Below are positions 43,403 to 52,203 of a DNA stretch of 64,000 nt, one piece after another. Source of the DNA: an uncultured Chloroflexota bacterium (GTDB taxonomy: Bacteria > Chloroflexota > Limnocylindria > Limnocylindrales > CSP1-4); contig CAIJPD010000020.1 in assembly GCA_903822495.1 (NCBI GenBank), positions 1-64,000 of the forward strand. The letters run 5' to 3'. Every line of letters begins with the position of its first letter. Within the stretch, counting starts at the first letter, position 1. The notes under the pieces were generated by a model. That model ran no database searches. It saw only the letters and a program-made list of their open reading frames with translations, and was not told the origin of the DNA. The position numbers and the translations under genes are program-made.

Positions 43403-44206
43403 CTATCCCCGGCCCTTGGGCTCCTTGCCCTGCGGCCAGTAGAGCTCCTTCTTGACCTGCGCCTCGGGGAAGCCGCGGCCCAGGAGCGTCTGCTCGGCGG
43501 AGAGGATCATGTCGGGGTTGCCGCAGATGTAGGCGATGGCGTTGTCCGGCGTGAGGCCCAGCTCCTCACAGACGGGCCCGACGATGCTCTCGACGCGGCC
43601 CCAGCGACCCGTCCAGCCCGCGTTCTCGGCGGCGTTGGGCCGCGAGACCGAGGGGATGAACGTGACCGGGTACTCCCCGGACGCCTGCCAGCCCTCCAGC
43701 AGCGGGCGGTACCCGATGTCCTGGACGTAGGAGACGCCGTTCAGGAAGACCGCCTTGCGCGGCCGGCCCTCGCGCAGCAGTTTGCGCATCATCGCGACGA
43801 ACGGCGCGTTGCCCGTGCCGGACGAGATGAAGATGTGGGTTCGGTCGTCATCCGGGTCCAGGACGAACTTGCCCTTGGGGCCGATCATCCGCATCCGGTG
43901 GCCCACCGGTAGCTCCCAGAGGAGCGGCGTGAACTGCCCCCCCTGCACGAGCCGGATGTACATCTCGTAGCCGTCCGCGCCGGCCGTGCCCGGGTCCGAG
44001 GCGACCGAATAGGGTCGCTGGACCATCTTGCCGTTCTCCACGACGCCGATGGTCATGTACTGGCCCGGCTCGTACGGCGTGGCATCGCCATCGAGCTTGA
44101 TGAAGAAGTAGGCGAGGCTGGGCGACTCGTCCACGCGCTTCACCAGCGTGGCGTTGTACTGGGGGGCGTCGGCGGCGATGCCGGTGGCGCGGTCGGGGTC
44201 GGTCAA
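43403..44206 (-). CDS. fpr: Ferredoxin/flavodoxin-NADP+ reductase
   Basis: 267 residues from a TTG preceded by GGAGG at ten bases. FAD-binding barrel (RPYSVASDPG at about residue 62) and NADP-binding lobe (FISSGTGNAPFVAMMRKLL at about 125; YICGNPDMILSAEQ; terminal region EAQVKKELYWP). Moves electrons between NADPH and ferredoxin or flavodoxin. It faces ppdK across a divergent promoter gap. The physiological direction cannot be read from sequence. Confidence 0.88.
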   Translation of the reverse strand: MTDPDRATGIAADAPQYNATLVKRVDESPSLAYFFIKLDGDATPYEPGQYMTIGVVENGKMVQRPYSVASDPGTAGADGYEMYIRLVQGGQFTPLLWELPVGHRMRMIGPKGKFVLDPDDDRTHIFISSGTGNAPFVAMMRKLLREGRPRKAVFLNGVSYVQDIGYRPLLEGWQASGEYPVTFIPSVSRPNAAENAGWTGRWGRVESIVGPVCEELGLTPDNAIAYICGNPDMILSAEQTLLGRGFPEAQVKKELYWPQGKEPKGRG

Positions 44207-44239
44207 GGTGTGGCTGCCTCCATCACGGTGTCGGCCTTG

Positions 44240-44245
44240 ATGGTA
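44240..44245 (-). promoter_or_regulatory. Candidate -10 box (TACCAT) for the reductase gene
   Basis: On the minus strand TACCAT lies 33 bases before the TTG start, leaving room for the GGAGG site in a short leader. It is divergent from the ppdK promoter. Confidence 0.35.
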
Positions 44246-44311
44246 CCAACCGGGGGCGTCCATGGCCCGCCATGGCGCCGGAGCGCACGGATCGGCCCCG
44301 GCGGGCGAAGG

Positions 44312-44317
44312 TAGAAT
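44312..44317 (+). promoter_or_regulatory. Candidate -10 box (TAGAAT) for ppdK
   Basis: TAGAAT, five of six matches to TATAAT, lies 69 bases before the ppdK ATG. CTGTCATC (44329-44336) follows near the expected transcript start. No clear -35 box. Confidence 0.4.
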
Positions 44318-44386
44318 GCGGGGACTGCCTGTCATCCATCCGCGATGCCGCGGCCCCGCATCGCGCAGAACACTAGGAGTCCTCCC

Positions 44387-47176
44387 ATGGCCCAATCCGC
44401 CCAGCCTGCCGATCGTCCGCACCAGGCCGCGAAGCGCTACATCTACGCGTGGGGGGCCGGAACGGCCGAAGGCAACGGCTCCATGAAGGGCCTCCTGGGC
44501 GGGAAGGGCGCCGGGCTCGCCGAGATGACGCTGGCGGGCCTCCCGACACCGCCAGGCTTCACCATCACCACCGAGGCGTGCAACGACTATTTCGCCAGCG
44601 GAAACCAGCTGCCGGCCGGCCTCTGGGAGGATGCCCTCGAGGCCATGCGCGAGGTGGAGGCACGCTCCGGCAAGGGCTTTGGTGACGCGAAGAACCCGCT
44701 GCTGGTCTCGGTCCGCTCCGGCGCCAAGTTCTCGATGCCCGGCATGATGGACACCGTCCTGAACCTGGGACTCAACGAGGCCACGCTGGAGGGGCTGATC
44801 GCCCTGACCGGCAACGAGCGCTTCGGCTGGGACGCGTATCGCCGCTTCATCGCCATGTTCGGGCGGATCGTCATGGGCGTTGACGGCGCCCGGTTCGAGC
44901 ATCCGCTCGAGGCCAGCAAGCACCAGTACGGGCCAACGGCCAAGGACACGGACCTCGGCGTCGATGACCTCAAGGCGCTGGTCGGCGCCTACAAGGTCGT
45001 GGTCCGCGAGGACACCGGGCGGGACTTCCCGACGGACCCCAACGAGCAGCTGGACCTGGCCATCAAGGCGGTCTTCGCGTCGTGGTTCGGCAAGCGCGCG
45101 AACGACTATCGGAACAGCCAGAAGATCGCCCACGACCTGGGCACGGCGGTCAACGTCGTGACGATGGTCTTCGGCAACATGGGCGATGACTCGGGCACGG
45201 GCGTCGCGTTCACCCGCGATCCAAACACCGGCGAGAAGGTCCTGTACGGCGAGTACCTGACCAACGCGCAGGGCGAGGACGTGGTGGCCGGCATCCGGAC
45301 CGCGCCCAAGATCGCGCAGATGGCCCAGGACATGCCGGCGGTCTTCGACGAGTTCATGCGCATCGGCCAGCAGCTTGAGCAGCACTATCGGAACGTCCAG
45401 GACCTGGAGTTCACGATCGAGCGCGGCCGCCTGTACATGCTCCAGACCCGCGACGCCAAGCGGACCGCGGCGGCTGCGGTGAAGATCGCCGTTGACATGG
45501 TCGGCGAGGGCCTGATCACCAAGGAGGAGGCCGTCGGCCGTATCGAGCCGGTCCAGGTGGACCAGCTCCTGCGCGCCCAGTTCGACCCTCGGGCCCGCCA
45601 GGGCGCGCCGCGGATCGCGAAGGGCCTCAATGCCTCGCCCGGCGCCGCCGTCGGACGCGCCGTGTTCAATGCCGATGCGGCCGTCGCGTGGGTCGCCCGC
45701 GGCGAGAAGGTGGTCCTGGTCCGTGTCGAGACATCGCCGGACGACTTCCATGGCATGGCCGTCGCCGAGGGGATCCTGACCGCCCGGGGCGGCGCCACGT
45801 CGCACGCGGCCGTGGTGGCGCGCCAGATCGGCAAGCCGTGCGTCGCGGGTTGCGCCGAGCTCATCGTGGACTACAAGACGGGCTCCGCGCGCTCGACGCT
45901 GTCCGATCACACCTTCGCGGAGGGCGACTGGATCAGCGTTGACGGTTCCACCGGCGAGGTCTTCGTTGGTGCCCTCCCCACGGTCGCCGCGCGGTTCGAG
46001 GACCAGCCCGAGCTCCAGCAGATCCTCAATTGGGCCGACGAGTTCCGCCGGATGGGCGTCTGGACCAATGCCGACAAGCCGGAGGAGGCCGCCCAGGCGC
46101 GCGGCTACGGCGCCCAGGGAATCGGCCTCTGCCGCACGGAGCACATGTTCCGTGAGGGTGAGCGGCTGGAGATCGTGCGTGGCGCGATCCTCGTCGCGAA
46201 TGCCGCAACCCGCGGGAAGGCCAAGGTGGCGGCCGGCGAGACCCTGACCGCCGATGAGCAGGAGGCGATCGCCACCTTCGACGCGGCGATGGCCAAGCTG
46301 GAGGTCCTCCAGCAGGGCGACTTCGAGGGCATCTTCGAGGCGATGGACGGGCTGCCGGTGGTGATCCGGCTGATCGACCCGCCGCTCCACGAGTTCCTGC
46401 CGAACCTCGAGGATCAGCTCGTCAAGGTCACTCGTGCAGAGTCCACCGGTGGCGCCTCCGCGGAGGACCGCGACCTGCTGGCCACCATCAAGTCGATGCA
46501 CGAGCAGAACCCGATGCTGGGCCTGCGCGGCTGCCGGCTGGGCCTGATGATCCCGGACTTCGTCAAGGTCCAGACGCGGGCCATTCTCAACGCCCTGATC
46601 GCGCGCCAGCGCGCCGGGGGCAACCCATACGCCAAGATCATGATCCCGCTCGTCGGGCACGTGAACGAGCTGTCGGCCACCCGCCGCCTGCTGGAGGCCG
46701 AGGCCCAGGCCGTCCGCGCCGCCGCCGGCGGCGTCGAGGTGAACTACAAGTTCGGGACGATGATCGAGGTGCCGCGCGGCGCCCTGACCGCCGACGAGAT
46801 CGCCCGCGAGGCCGACTTCTTCAGCTTCGGCACCAACGACCTGACCCAGATGACGTTTGGCTACAGCCGGGACGACGCCGAAGGCGGCTTCCTCCTCAAG
46901 TACGTCGAGGACGGCATCCTGCCGGTGAACCCGTTCCAGACGCTCGACGACGCCGTCGCCGGGCTGATGAAGATCGCCGCCGACAAGGGCCGGTCAACCA
47001 AGCCGGGCCTGGAGCTGGGCATCTGCGGCGAGCACGGCGGCGACCCGGATTCCATCATGAAGTGCGAGACGATCGGCCTGGACTACGTCTCCTGCTCGCC
47101 GTTCCGCGTGCCGGTGGCGCGCCTGGCCGCCGCGCAGGCGGCGCTCGCCGGACGAGCCGTCGAGCGAGACAAGTAG
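44387..47176 (+). CDS. ppdK: Pyruvate, phosphate dikinase
   Basis: 929 residues from the ATG after AGGAGT. Interconverts pyruvate + ATP + Pi with PEP + AMP + PPi. ATP-grasp N-terminal domain (LLGGKGAGLAEMTLAGLPTP PGFTITTEA); phosphohistidine swivel domain with catalytic H473 in GGATSHAAVVARQIGKPCVA G; PEP-binding TIM barrel (GLCRTEHMFREGERLEIVR, NPMLGLRGCRLGLMIPDF, FFSFGTNDLTQMTFGYSRDD, GICGEHGGDPDSI). The reversible reaction can serve glycolysis or gluconeogenesis. Length is slightly above the usual 870-890 residues, mainly at the N-terminus and swivel region. Confidence 0.97.
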   Translation: MAQSAQPADRPHQAAKRYIYAWGAGTAEGNGSMKGLLGGKGAGLAEMTLAGLPTPPGFTITTEACNDYFASGNQLPAGLWEDALEAMREVEARSGKGFGDAKNPLLVSVRSGAKFSMPGMMDTVLNLGLNEATLEGLIALTGNERFGWDAYRRFIAMFGRIVMGVDGARFEHPLEASKHQYGPTAKDTDLGVDDLKALVGAYKVVVREDTGRDFPTDPNEQLDLAIKAVFASWFGKRANDYRNSQKIAHDLGTAVNVVTMVFGNMGDDSGTGVAFTRDPNTGEKVLYGEYLTNAQGEDVVAGIRTAPKIAQMAQDMPAVFDEFMRIGQQLEQHYRNVQDLEFTIERGRLYMLQTRDAKRTAAAAVKIAVDMVGEGLITKEEAVGRIEPVQVDQLLRAQFDPRARQGAPRIAKGLNASPGAAVGRAVFNADAAVAWVARGEKVVLVRVETSPDDFHGMAVAEGILTARGGATSHAAVVARQIGKPCVAGCAELIVDYKTGSARSTLSDHTFAEGDWISVDGSTGEVFVGALPTVAARFEDQPELQQILNWADEFRRMGVWTNADKPEEAAQARGYGAQGIGLCRTEHMFREGERLEIVRGAILVANAATRGKAKVAAGETLTADEQEAIATFDAAMAKLEVLQQGDFEGIFEAMDGLPVVIRLIDPPLHEFLPNLEDQLVKVTRAESTGGASAEDRDLLATIKSMHEQNPMLGLRGCRLGLMIPDFVKVQTRAILNALIARQRAGGNPYAKIMIPLVGHVNELSATRRLLEAEAQAVRAAAGGVEVNYKFGTMIEVPRGALTADEIAREADFFSFGTNDLTQMTFGYSRDDAEGGFLLKYVEDGILPVNPFQTLDDAVAGLMKIAADKGRSTKPGLELGICGEHGGDPDSIMKCETIGLDYVSCSPFRVPVARLAAAQAALAGRAVERDK

Positions 47177-47209
47177 CTTGACCATGCGCGGCGCCGCGTC
47201 CCCGGCCGC

Positions 47210-48589
47210 GTGACGATCGATGCCCCCACGGGCTCACCCCAGGGCGGCGGACTGACCCCGGTCCGCCGCCGCCTGTTCCTGGACATCAGCCCGCTCCGCG
47301 TCGACCGGGAGTACCGCAAGCTCTGGACGGGGCAGATCGTCAGCGTCATGGGCAACCAGGTGACGCGGATTGCCCTCCCGTACCAGGTCTACGTCCTGAC
47401 GGGCTCGCCGCTGGCCATCGCCGTGCTCACGGCCGCCCAGCTGCTGCCGATCCTGGTCCTGTCGCTCGCCGCCGGCGCCATCGCCGATGCCTTCGACCGG
47501 CGCAAGGTGCTGATGGCGACGCAGGCCGGTCTCGCGCTGACCAACGTCTGCCTCATCATCGTCTCGCTCCAGCCGGATCCGCCCGTCTGGGCGATCTACG
47601 CGCTCGCGGCGGTCATCGGGGCGCTCCTGTCGCTCGATTGGCCCGCCCGGCTGGCCGCGGTCCCGCGCCTGGTGCCCAGGGAGCGCCTACCGTCGGCCAT
47701 CGCCCTGACCCAGCTCAGCCAGAACGCGTCGGCCATCATGGGACCGGCCCTCGGCGGGATCATCCTCGCCTGGGTAGGCCCCACCGGGGCGTTTGCCACG
47801 GACCTCGCGGCCTTCGCGATCTCGATCTGGGCACTGGTTGCCCTGGCGCCCATCCCGCCCCTGCACCAGACGCTGGCGCCCGGATTGACGGCCATCAAGG
47901 AGGGCCTCGCGTTCGTCCGCAGCAGGAAGGTCATCCTGGGCGCCTTCGCCATCGACCTGGACGCCATGGTCTTCGGCCGCCCGGTGGGCCTCTTCCCGAT
48001 CCTGGCGCTCGACGTCTTCCATGCAGGCGCTGCCGGGGTGGGGATGCTGGCCGCGGCGCCCGCGGTGGGGGCGTTCATTGGTGCACTGCTGTCCGGCAGC
48101 CTCTCGTCCATCCAGCGGGTGGGCCGCGCGGTGGTCCTCTCCGTGATCGCCTGGGGCACGATGGTCACGCTCTTCGGCCTCTCGGACTTCTCGTTCCAGG
48201 TGGCGCTGGTGCTCCTGGCCCTGTCCGGAGCGGCGGACGTCCTGTCGACCATGCTGCGCTGGACCATCGTCCAGACGGAGACGCCCGATCAGCTCCGCGG
48301 TCGGGTGACGAGCATCAACAACATGTCGGTGACCAGCGGGCCGCGTCTCGGCGACATCCGTGCCGCGACCGTCGCGACGGTCTTTGGGGCGCAGGCGGCG
48401 GTGGTCACGGGGGGTCTGATGTGCGTGGCCGGGGCGATCCTCGTGACCAGGGCGTTCCCAGCGCTCTGGCGTCACTCGGTCCACCTCAGGACGCGGGAGA
48501 GCGATGATCCCGCGGATCATCCGCCGGCCGAGGCCCCGGCCGATCCGGTCGATCCGGCCGATCAGCCCGCCGACGACACCGGGCAGTAG
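47210..48589 (+). CDS. MFS transporter, EntS/MFS_3-like exporter
   Basis: 459 residues, GTG start. About twelve membrane segments between residues 35 and 425. Major-facilitator features: YRKLWTGQIVSVMGNQVTRI ALPYQVY in helix 1 and the loop 2-3 motif GAIADAFDRRKVLMATQAGL. EntS relatives export siderophores; other members export drugs, so substrate is open. A Pro/Asp-rich cytosolic tail (HPPAEAPADPVDPADQPADD) ends the protein. It follows ppdK after 33 bases, including a 12-base palindrome (47187-47198). Confidence 0.88.
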   Translation: MTIDAPTGSPQGGGLTPVRRRLFLDISPLRVDREYRKLWTGQIVSVMGNQVTRIALPYQVYVLTGSPLAIAVLTAAQLLPILVLSLAAGAIADAFDRRKVLMATQAGLALTNVCLIIVSLQPDPPVWAIYALAAVIGALLSLDWPARLAAVPRLVPRERLPSAIALTQLSQNASAIMGPALGGIILAWVGPTGAFATDLAAFAISIWALVALAPIPPLHQTLAPGLTAIKEGLAFVRSRKVILGAFAIDLDAMVFGRPVGLFPILALDVFHAGAAGVGMLAAAPAVGAFIGALLSGSLSSIQRVGRAVVLSVIAWGTMVTLFGLSDFSFQVALVLLALSGAADVLSTMLRWTIVQTETPDQLRGRVTSINNMSVTSGPRLGDIRAATVATVFGAQAAVVTGGLMCVAGAILVTRAFPALWRHSVHLRTRESDDPADHPPAEAPADPVDPADQPADDTGQ

Positions 48590-50283
48590 GGGACGTACTT
48601 GGGCCACCAGATGGCGGCGTCCACCTCGGCCTCGATGTCCACATCCGGACCCAGCCGGGACTGACCGCCGGCGACGGCCTCGCGGACCACGGCCACGGCG
48701 ATCGCGCGTGCCACCTCGCGCATCTCGTTGATGGGCGGGTAGATGGAGCCGGCGGCGAGGCGCTCCGGCGAGACCATCCCGGCCAGCGTGGTGGCCGCGG
48801 CGAGGATCATGGCGTCGCTCACCTCGGTGACCTCGGCGACGATGCAGCCCAGCCCCAGGCCCGGGAAGATGTACACGTTGTTGGCCTGCGAGACCTGGTA
48901 GACGGTCCCGTTGATGGTCACCGGCGGGAACGGGGAGCCCGTGGCCACGATCGCCCGACCGTCAGTCCAGCGCAGGACGTCCTCGGGCGTGGCCTCGCAC
49001 GCTGACGTGGGGTTTGAGAGCGGCATGACGATGGGCCGGCCGGTCTCCCCCAGCGCCCGGAGCACCGGCTCGTCGAACGTCCCGGGCGTGCCGGTGGTGC
49101 CGATGAGGATGGTGGGCCGGACGGCGCGCACCACCGCCGCCAGCGGGGCAGGCGGCGTTCCACCGAGGCCGAGTGCCGCGGCGGCCGCGGCAGGGAGCGC
49201 CGCCGTGGCCTTCAGGGGATCCAGGTCCGTGCGCCCGTCATGGACCAGCCCCCGTGAGTCCACGAGGACGATGCGCTCACGGACGAGCGCCGACGGCAGG
49301 CCGTCGTCGATCATCGACTCCGCGAGGAGCTGCGCGATCCCGAGGCCGGCCGCGCCGGCGCCGGCCATGACGATGCGCTGCTCCGACATGCGCGCGCCCT
49401 GGGCGCGGAGGCCGGCCAGGACGCCGGCCAGGACCACGGCCGCCGTGCCCTGGACGTCATCGTTGAACGACGGGACGCGGTGACGGAAGCGCTCCAGGAT
49501 CCGCAGCGCGTTGTACTGCTTGAAGTCTTCCCACTGGATGATGCAGCCGGGCCAGACCTCCTGGACGCCGACCACGAAGGCCTCGACCAGCTCGTCGTAG
49601 GCGGGACCGCGCAGCCGCGGCTGGCGGACGCCCAGGTAGAGCGGGTCGTCCAGCAGGGCCTGGTTGTTGGTGCCGACGTCCAGGCAGACCGGCAGCGTGA
49701 GCGCGGGGTAGATCCCGCCGGCGGCGGTGTACAGGGCCAGCTTGCCGACCGGGATGGGCATCCCGCCGGCGCCAAGGTCACCCAGGCCCAGGATCCGCTC
49801 GGCATCGGTCACCACGATCAGCCGCACGTCGTGCGCCGCCGCAGCCCGGAGCAGATTGGGGATCCGGCCGATGTCCCGTGTCGAGATCCAGACGCCGCGG
49901 GTGCGCCGGATGATGTGGCTGTACTCCTGGCATGCGCGCCCCACGGTGGGCGTATAGACGATCGGGAGGAACTCCTCGAGGTGGGTGGCCATCACCCGGT
50001 AGAAGAGCGTGGTATTTCGATCCTGGAGCGCCGCCAGGCCGATGTACTGCTCGAGCGGGTCCACCTTCCGCCGGAGCTTCTCGACCTCGAGCGAGACCTG
50101 CTGCTCGATGGTCAGGACGGCGGTGGGGAGGAGGCCGTGGAGGCCGAACATGCTGCGCTCGTCGGGCGGGAATGCCTGGTCCTTGTTCAGGAGCAGGTCG
50201 CCCAGCAGTTCGGCGCCCCTGGGCGCGATCCAGGCAGGCTCACCGGCGGTGATGCTATCGAAGGGTGACGGAATCGGACGCAT
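48562..50283 (-). CDS. NAD(P)-dependent malic enzyme
   Basis: 573 residues from ATG 50283; the open frame upstream has no homology. Oxidatively decarboxylates malate to pyruvate. Malic N-domain with GLHGLLPTAVLTIEQQVSLE, FLPIVYTPTVGRACQEYSHI and GDLGAGGMPIPVGKLALYTA AGG; NAD-binding domain with IVMAGAGAAGLGIAQLLAES and PIVMPLSNPTSACEATPEDV. This is the large (about 560-residue) maeA-type class. With ppdK it could feed PEP. A CACAAT box seven bases upstream of the ATG is a possible -10. Its 3' end overlaps the MFS gene end by 28 bases. Confidence 0.94.
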   Translation of the reverse strand: MRPIPSPFDSITAGEPAWIAPRGAELLGDLLLNKDQAFPPDERSMFGLHGLLPTAVLTIEQQVSLEVEKLRRKVDPLEQYIGLAALQDRNTTLFYRVMATHLEEFLPIVYTPTVGRACQEYSHIIRRTRGVWISTRDIGRIPNLLRAAAAHDVRLIVVTDAERILGLGDLGAGGMPIPVGKLALYTAAGGIYPALTLPVCLDVGTNNQALLDDPLYLGVRQPRLRGPAYDELVEAFVVGVQEVWPGCIIQWEDFKQYNALRILERFRHRVPSFNDDVQGTAAVVLAGVLAGLRAQGARMSEQRIVMAGAGAAGLGIAQLLAESMIDDGLPSALVRERIVLVDSRGLVHDGRTDLDPLKATAALPAAAAAALGLGGTPPAPLAAVVRAVRPTILIGTTGTPGTFDEPVLRALGETGRPIVMPLSNPTSACEATPEDVLRWTDGRAIVATGSPFPPVTINGTVYQVSQANNVYIFPGLGLGCIVAEVTEVSDAMILAAATTLAGMVSPERLAAGSIYPPINEMREVARAIAVAVVREAVAGGQSRLGPDVDIEAEVDAAIWWPKYVPYCPVSSAG

Positions 50284-50401
50284 TCGACTTATTGTGCGCC
50301 ACGAGGGGCACCGGAATGCCCGTCCGGAGCGCCCCTTGCGGGGGGGCCGCTTGGCGTGCCGAAACCGGGCCGGCTGGAACTCGCCGAGCGGGCCCGGGAG
50401 G

Positions 50402-50749
50402 CTACGCCTCGCGCGGAGGCTGCGTTTCGCGCGGGGGCTGCGGCTCGCGGACCGGCTCCAGGTCGATGGTGCGGACCTGGCGCGTCCGGCCGCTGTCGGT
50501 CCGGACCAGCGCGGTGGGGATGACACCACCGGCCAATCGCTCGATCACGGCTTGCTCGCCGGAGTACAGGCCGCTCCCGGTGATGCGGACGCGGTCGCCG
50601 ACGCTCAGCCCGGCGCGGCCGGTCGCTGCAGCGAGATTGATCGACGCCACGGTGGGGCGAACCATGGGCGCCTCCGGGCCGGCGCCGGGCCGGTCGGTGG
50701 GGCGGGTGGCCGTCTTCGCGGGCGGGTAGTTGACCTTGCGCTTGGGCAC
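50402..50749 (-). CDS. Small SH3/KOW-like protein, function unknown
   Basis: 115 residues from a GTG with AGGAGG 12 bases upstream. The N-terminal ~45 residues are basic and Pro-rich (PKRKVNYPPAKTATRPTDRP). The C-terminal part, LSVGDRVRITGSGLYSGEQA, then IPTALVRTDSGRTRQVRTID LEPV, reads as a small beta-barrel of KOW/SH3 type, often RNA or protein binding. A Pro/Arg/Glu tail repeats EPQPPRETQPPREA. It lies upstream of malic enzyme on the same strand, with a 118-base gap. Family not recognised. Confidence 0.65.
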   Translation of the reverse strand: MPKRKVNYPPAKTATRPTDRPGAGPEAPMVRPTVASINLAAATGRAGLSVGDRVRITGSGLYSGEQAVIERLAGGVIPTALVRTDSGRTRQVRTIDLEPVREPQPPRETQPPREA

Positions 50750-50779
50750 TGGCTTGGGGGTCCTCCTTGTGTGAAAGGA

Positions 50780-50785
50780 ACCATA
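50780..50785 (-). promoter_or_regulatory. Candidate -10 box (TATGGT) for the SH3/KOW-like gene
   Basis: TATGGT on the minus strand lies 30 bases before the GTG and upstream of its AGGAGG site. It is divergent from the DMT permease promoter 88 bases away. Confidence 0.35.
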
Positions 50786-50872
50786 CGCGAAAGCGGCCTC
50801 CATGTGGGCCGTCATGGATCAATTCGGGCCCGGAGCCGGGTCGAGGCCCCCGGGGACCAGCCCGGGCGGCGC

Positions 50873-50878
50873 TAGAAT
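50873..50878 (+). promoter_or_regulatory. Candidate -10 box (TAGAAT) for the DMT permease gene
   Basis: TAGAAT, identical to the ppdK box, is 52 bases before GTG 50931. A GGGGGAGGGG stretch lies between them. Confidence 0.4.
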
Positions 50879-50930
50879 GCCGCGGGGCTCCCGGCCGGGA
50901 GCGGGGGAGGGGACATGCCGGACCTGCGCC

Positions 50931-51806
50931 GTGGATGACAAGGTGTTCGCCATCCTGTGCGCGCTCAGCTTCGGCCTGAGCCCGGTCCTCATCCGCCAGG
51001 GCTTCGCCCGGAAGGGCCGGGTCGACAGCGCCGTCGTCATCGCCCTGGCCATCGCCATCCCCGTCAATGCGCTGCTGCTGCCGTTCCAGGGCGGGCTGCG
51101 CTGGGACGAGGTCACGCCCCAGGCGTTCGCCGGGTTCGCGATCGGGGGGTTGTTTGGGGCCGGGATCGGGCGGCGCTGGCTGTACGTCGCGATCGAGCGG
51201 CTTGGGGCCTCGCCCGCGACGGCGATCAAGAACGCGGCGCCCCTCTTCAGCACCGCGTTTGCCATCGTGCTCTTCCATGAGCCGGTCACCGTCGTCCACT
51301 GGCTGGCGACCATCGCGATCGTGGCCGGAGTGGCCCTGGTCAGCTGGAAGCCGGGCAAACGAGTCAGCCTGCTCGACTACGGCATGCTGGCGGCGTTCGG
51401 CTCGGCCCTGTCCTACGGCATCCGGCCCATCATCGTGAAGGTTGGCCTCGACGCGGCCGCCATCCCGGTCACCGCCGCCCTGATCGGAGCGGCCACGGGC
51501 CTGGTCTACGCCACGATCATGTCGCGCCCCTGGCGGATGGGCCGCGCGGACTTCGACCTGGGCACCCTGGCTCGCGAGCCGGCGACGCCCTGGTTCATGG
51601 CGTCCGGCGTCATGCAGACGCTGGGGATCGTGTTCATCACCGCCGCGCTCGCGGGCAGCGATGTCAGTGTGGTGTACCCCATCACATCGAGCGCCCCGCT
51701 CATCACGGTGCTGCTCAGTTGGATCTTCCTGCGCCAGACGGACCGGGTCACGGGACGCATGGCCCTGGGCGCCGCCGCGGTGGTCGGCGGGGTGATCCTG
51801 CTATAG
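50931..51806 (+). CDS. DMT-superfamily (EamA-like) permease
   Basis: 291 residues from GTG 50931. Ten hydrophobic segments in two EamA halves (about residues 1-140 and 150-291); helices such as VFAILCALSFGLSPVLIRQG and WIFLRQTDRVTGRMALGAAA at the ends of each half fit the family. Relatives export or import small metabolites or drugs; the substrate is unknown. In-frame ATG 50877 lies inside the promoter box and is unlikely. A second DMT protein is encoded at 60415-61383. Confidence 0.85.
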   Translation: MDDKVFAILCALSFGLSPVLIRQGFARKGRVDSAVVIALAIAIPVNALLLPFQGGLRWDEVTPQAFAGFAIGGLFGAGIGRRWLYVAIERLGASPATAIKNAAPLFSTAFAIVLFHEPVTVVHWLATIAIVAGVALVSWKPGKRVSLLDYGMLAAFGSALSYGIRPIIVKVGLDAAAIPVTAALIGAATGLVYATIMSRPWRMGRADFDLGTLAREPATPWFMASGVMQTLGIVFITAALAGSDVSVVYPITSSAPLITVLLSWIFLRQTDRVTGRMALGAAAVVGGVILL

Positions 51807-52203
51807 GGCTGCTCGGCGCAGGCTGGGCCTGCCCGGCGCCCGCCCGGGTTCGGGTCCGGGTCCGGCGTGGCCACGCTTCGGCGCGGCCGGTGGTTGGGGT
51901 TCGGTGCGGCGAGCTCAGCGTCATGGTGCGGTTGGCCGCCCAGCCAGCCGACGCCCGAATCTGCGGTACGTCCACCCCATGAGCACGATCAGAGGCATTC
52001 CTGTCATCTGCCCGCGCTGGTGAGCATCTGACCGAAACCTCGGGCGCGGCCACGCACGGACCGAGCCGACGGCGCCGCTGGGTCCGGGATCGTGCTCACC
52101 CCATGGACGTACTGGGGATCCCGGCGAGAGCGCTGGCGGGCCGCCCATGCGCGCCCTGCTGACCCGCTGACCCGAGCCGGCAGCAATCGCCGGGCTGACC
52201 CGC
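51807..52203. other. Convergent intergenic gap (397 bases) with a 119-base inverted-repeat unit
   Basis: Between the DMT gene (+) and the M2 peptidase gene (-). No protein-like frame. TGAGCACGATC (51980-51990) and its exact complement GATCGTGCTCA (52088-52098) bound a 119-base segment that contains TTCCTGTCATCTGCC, the 15 bases also present at 43142-43156. It could be a small mobile or decayed element. Confidence 0.5.
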
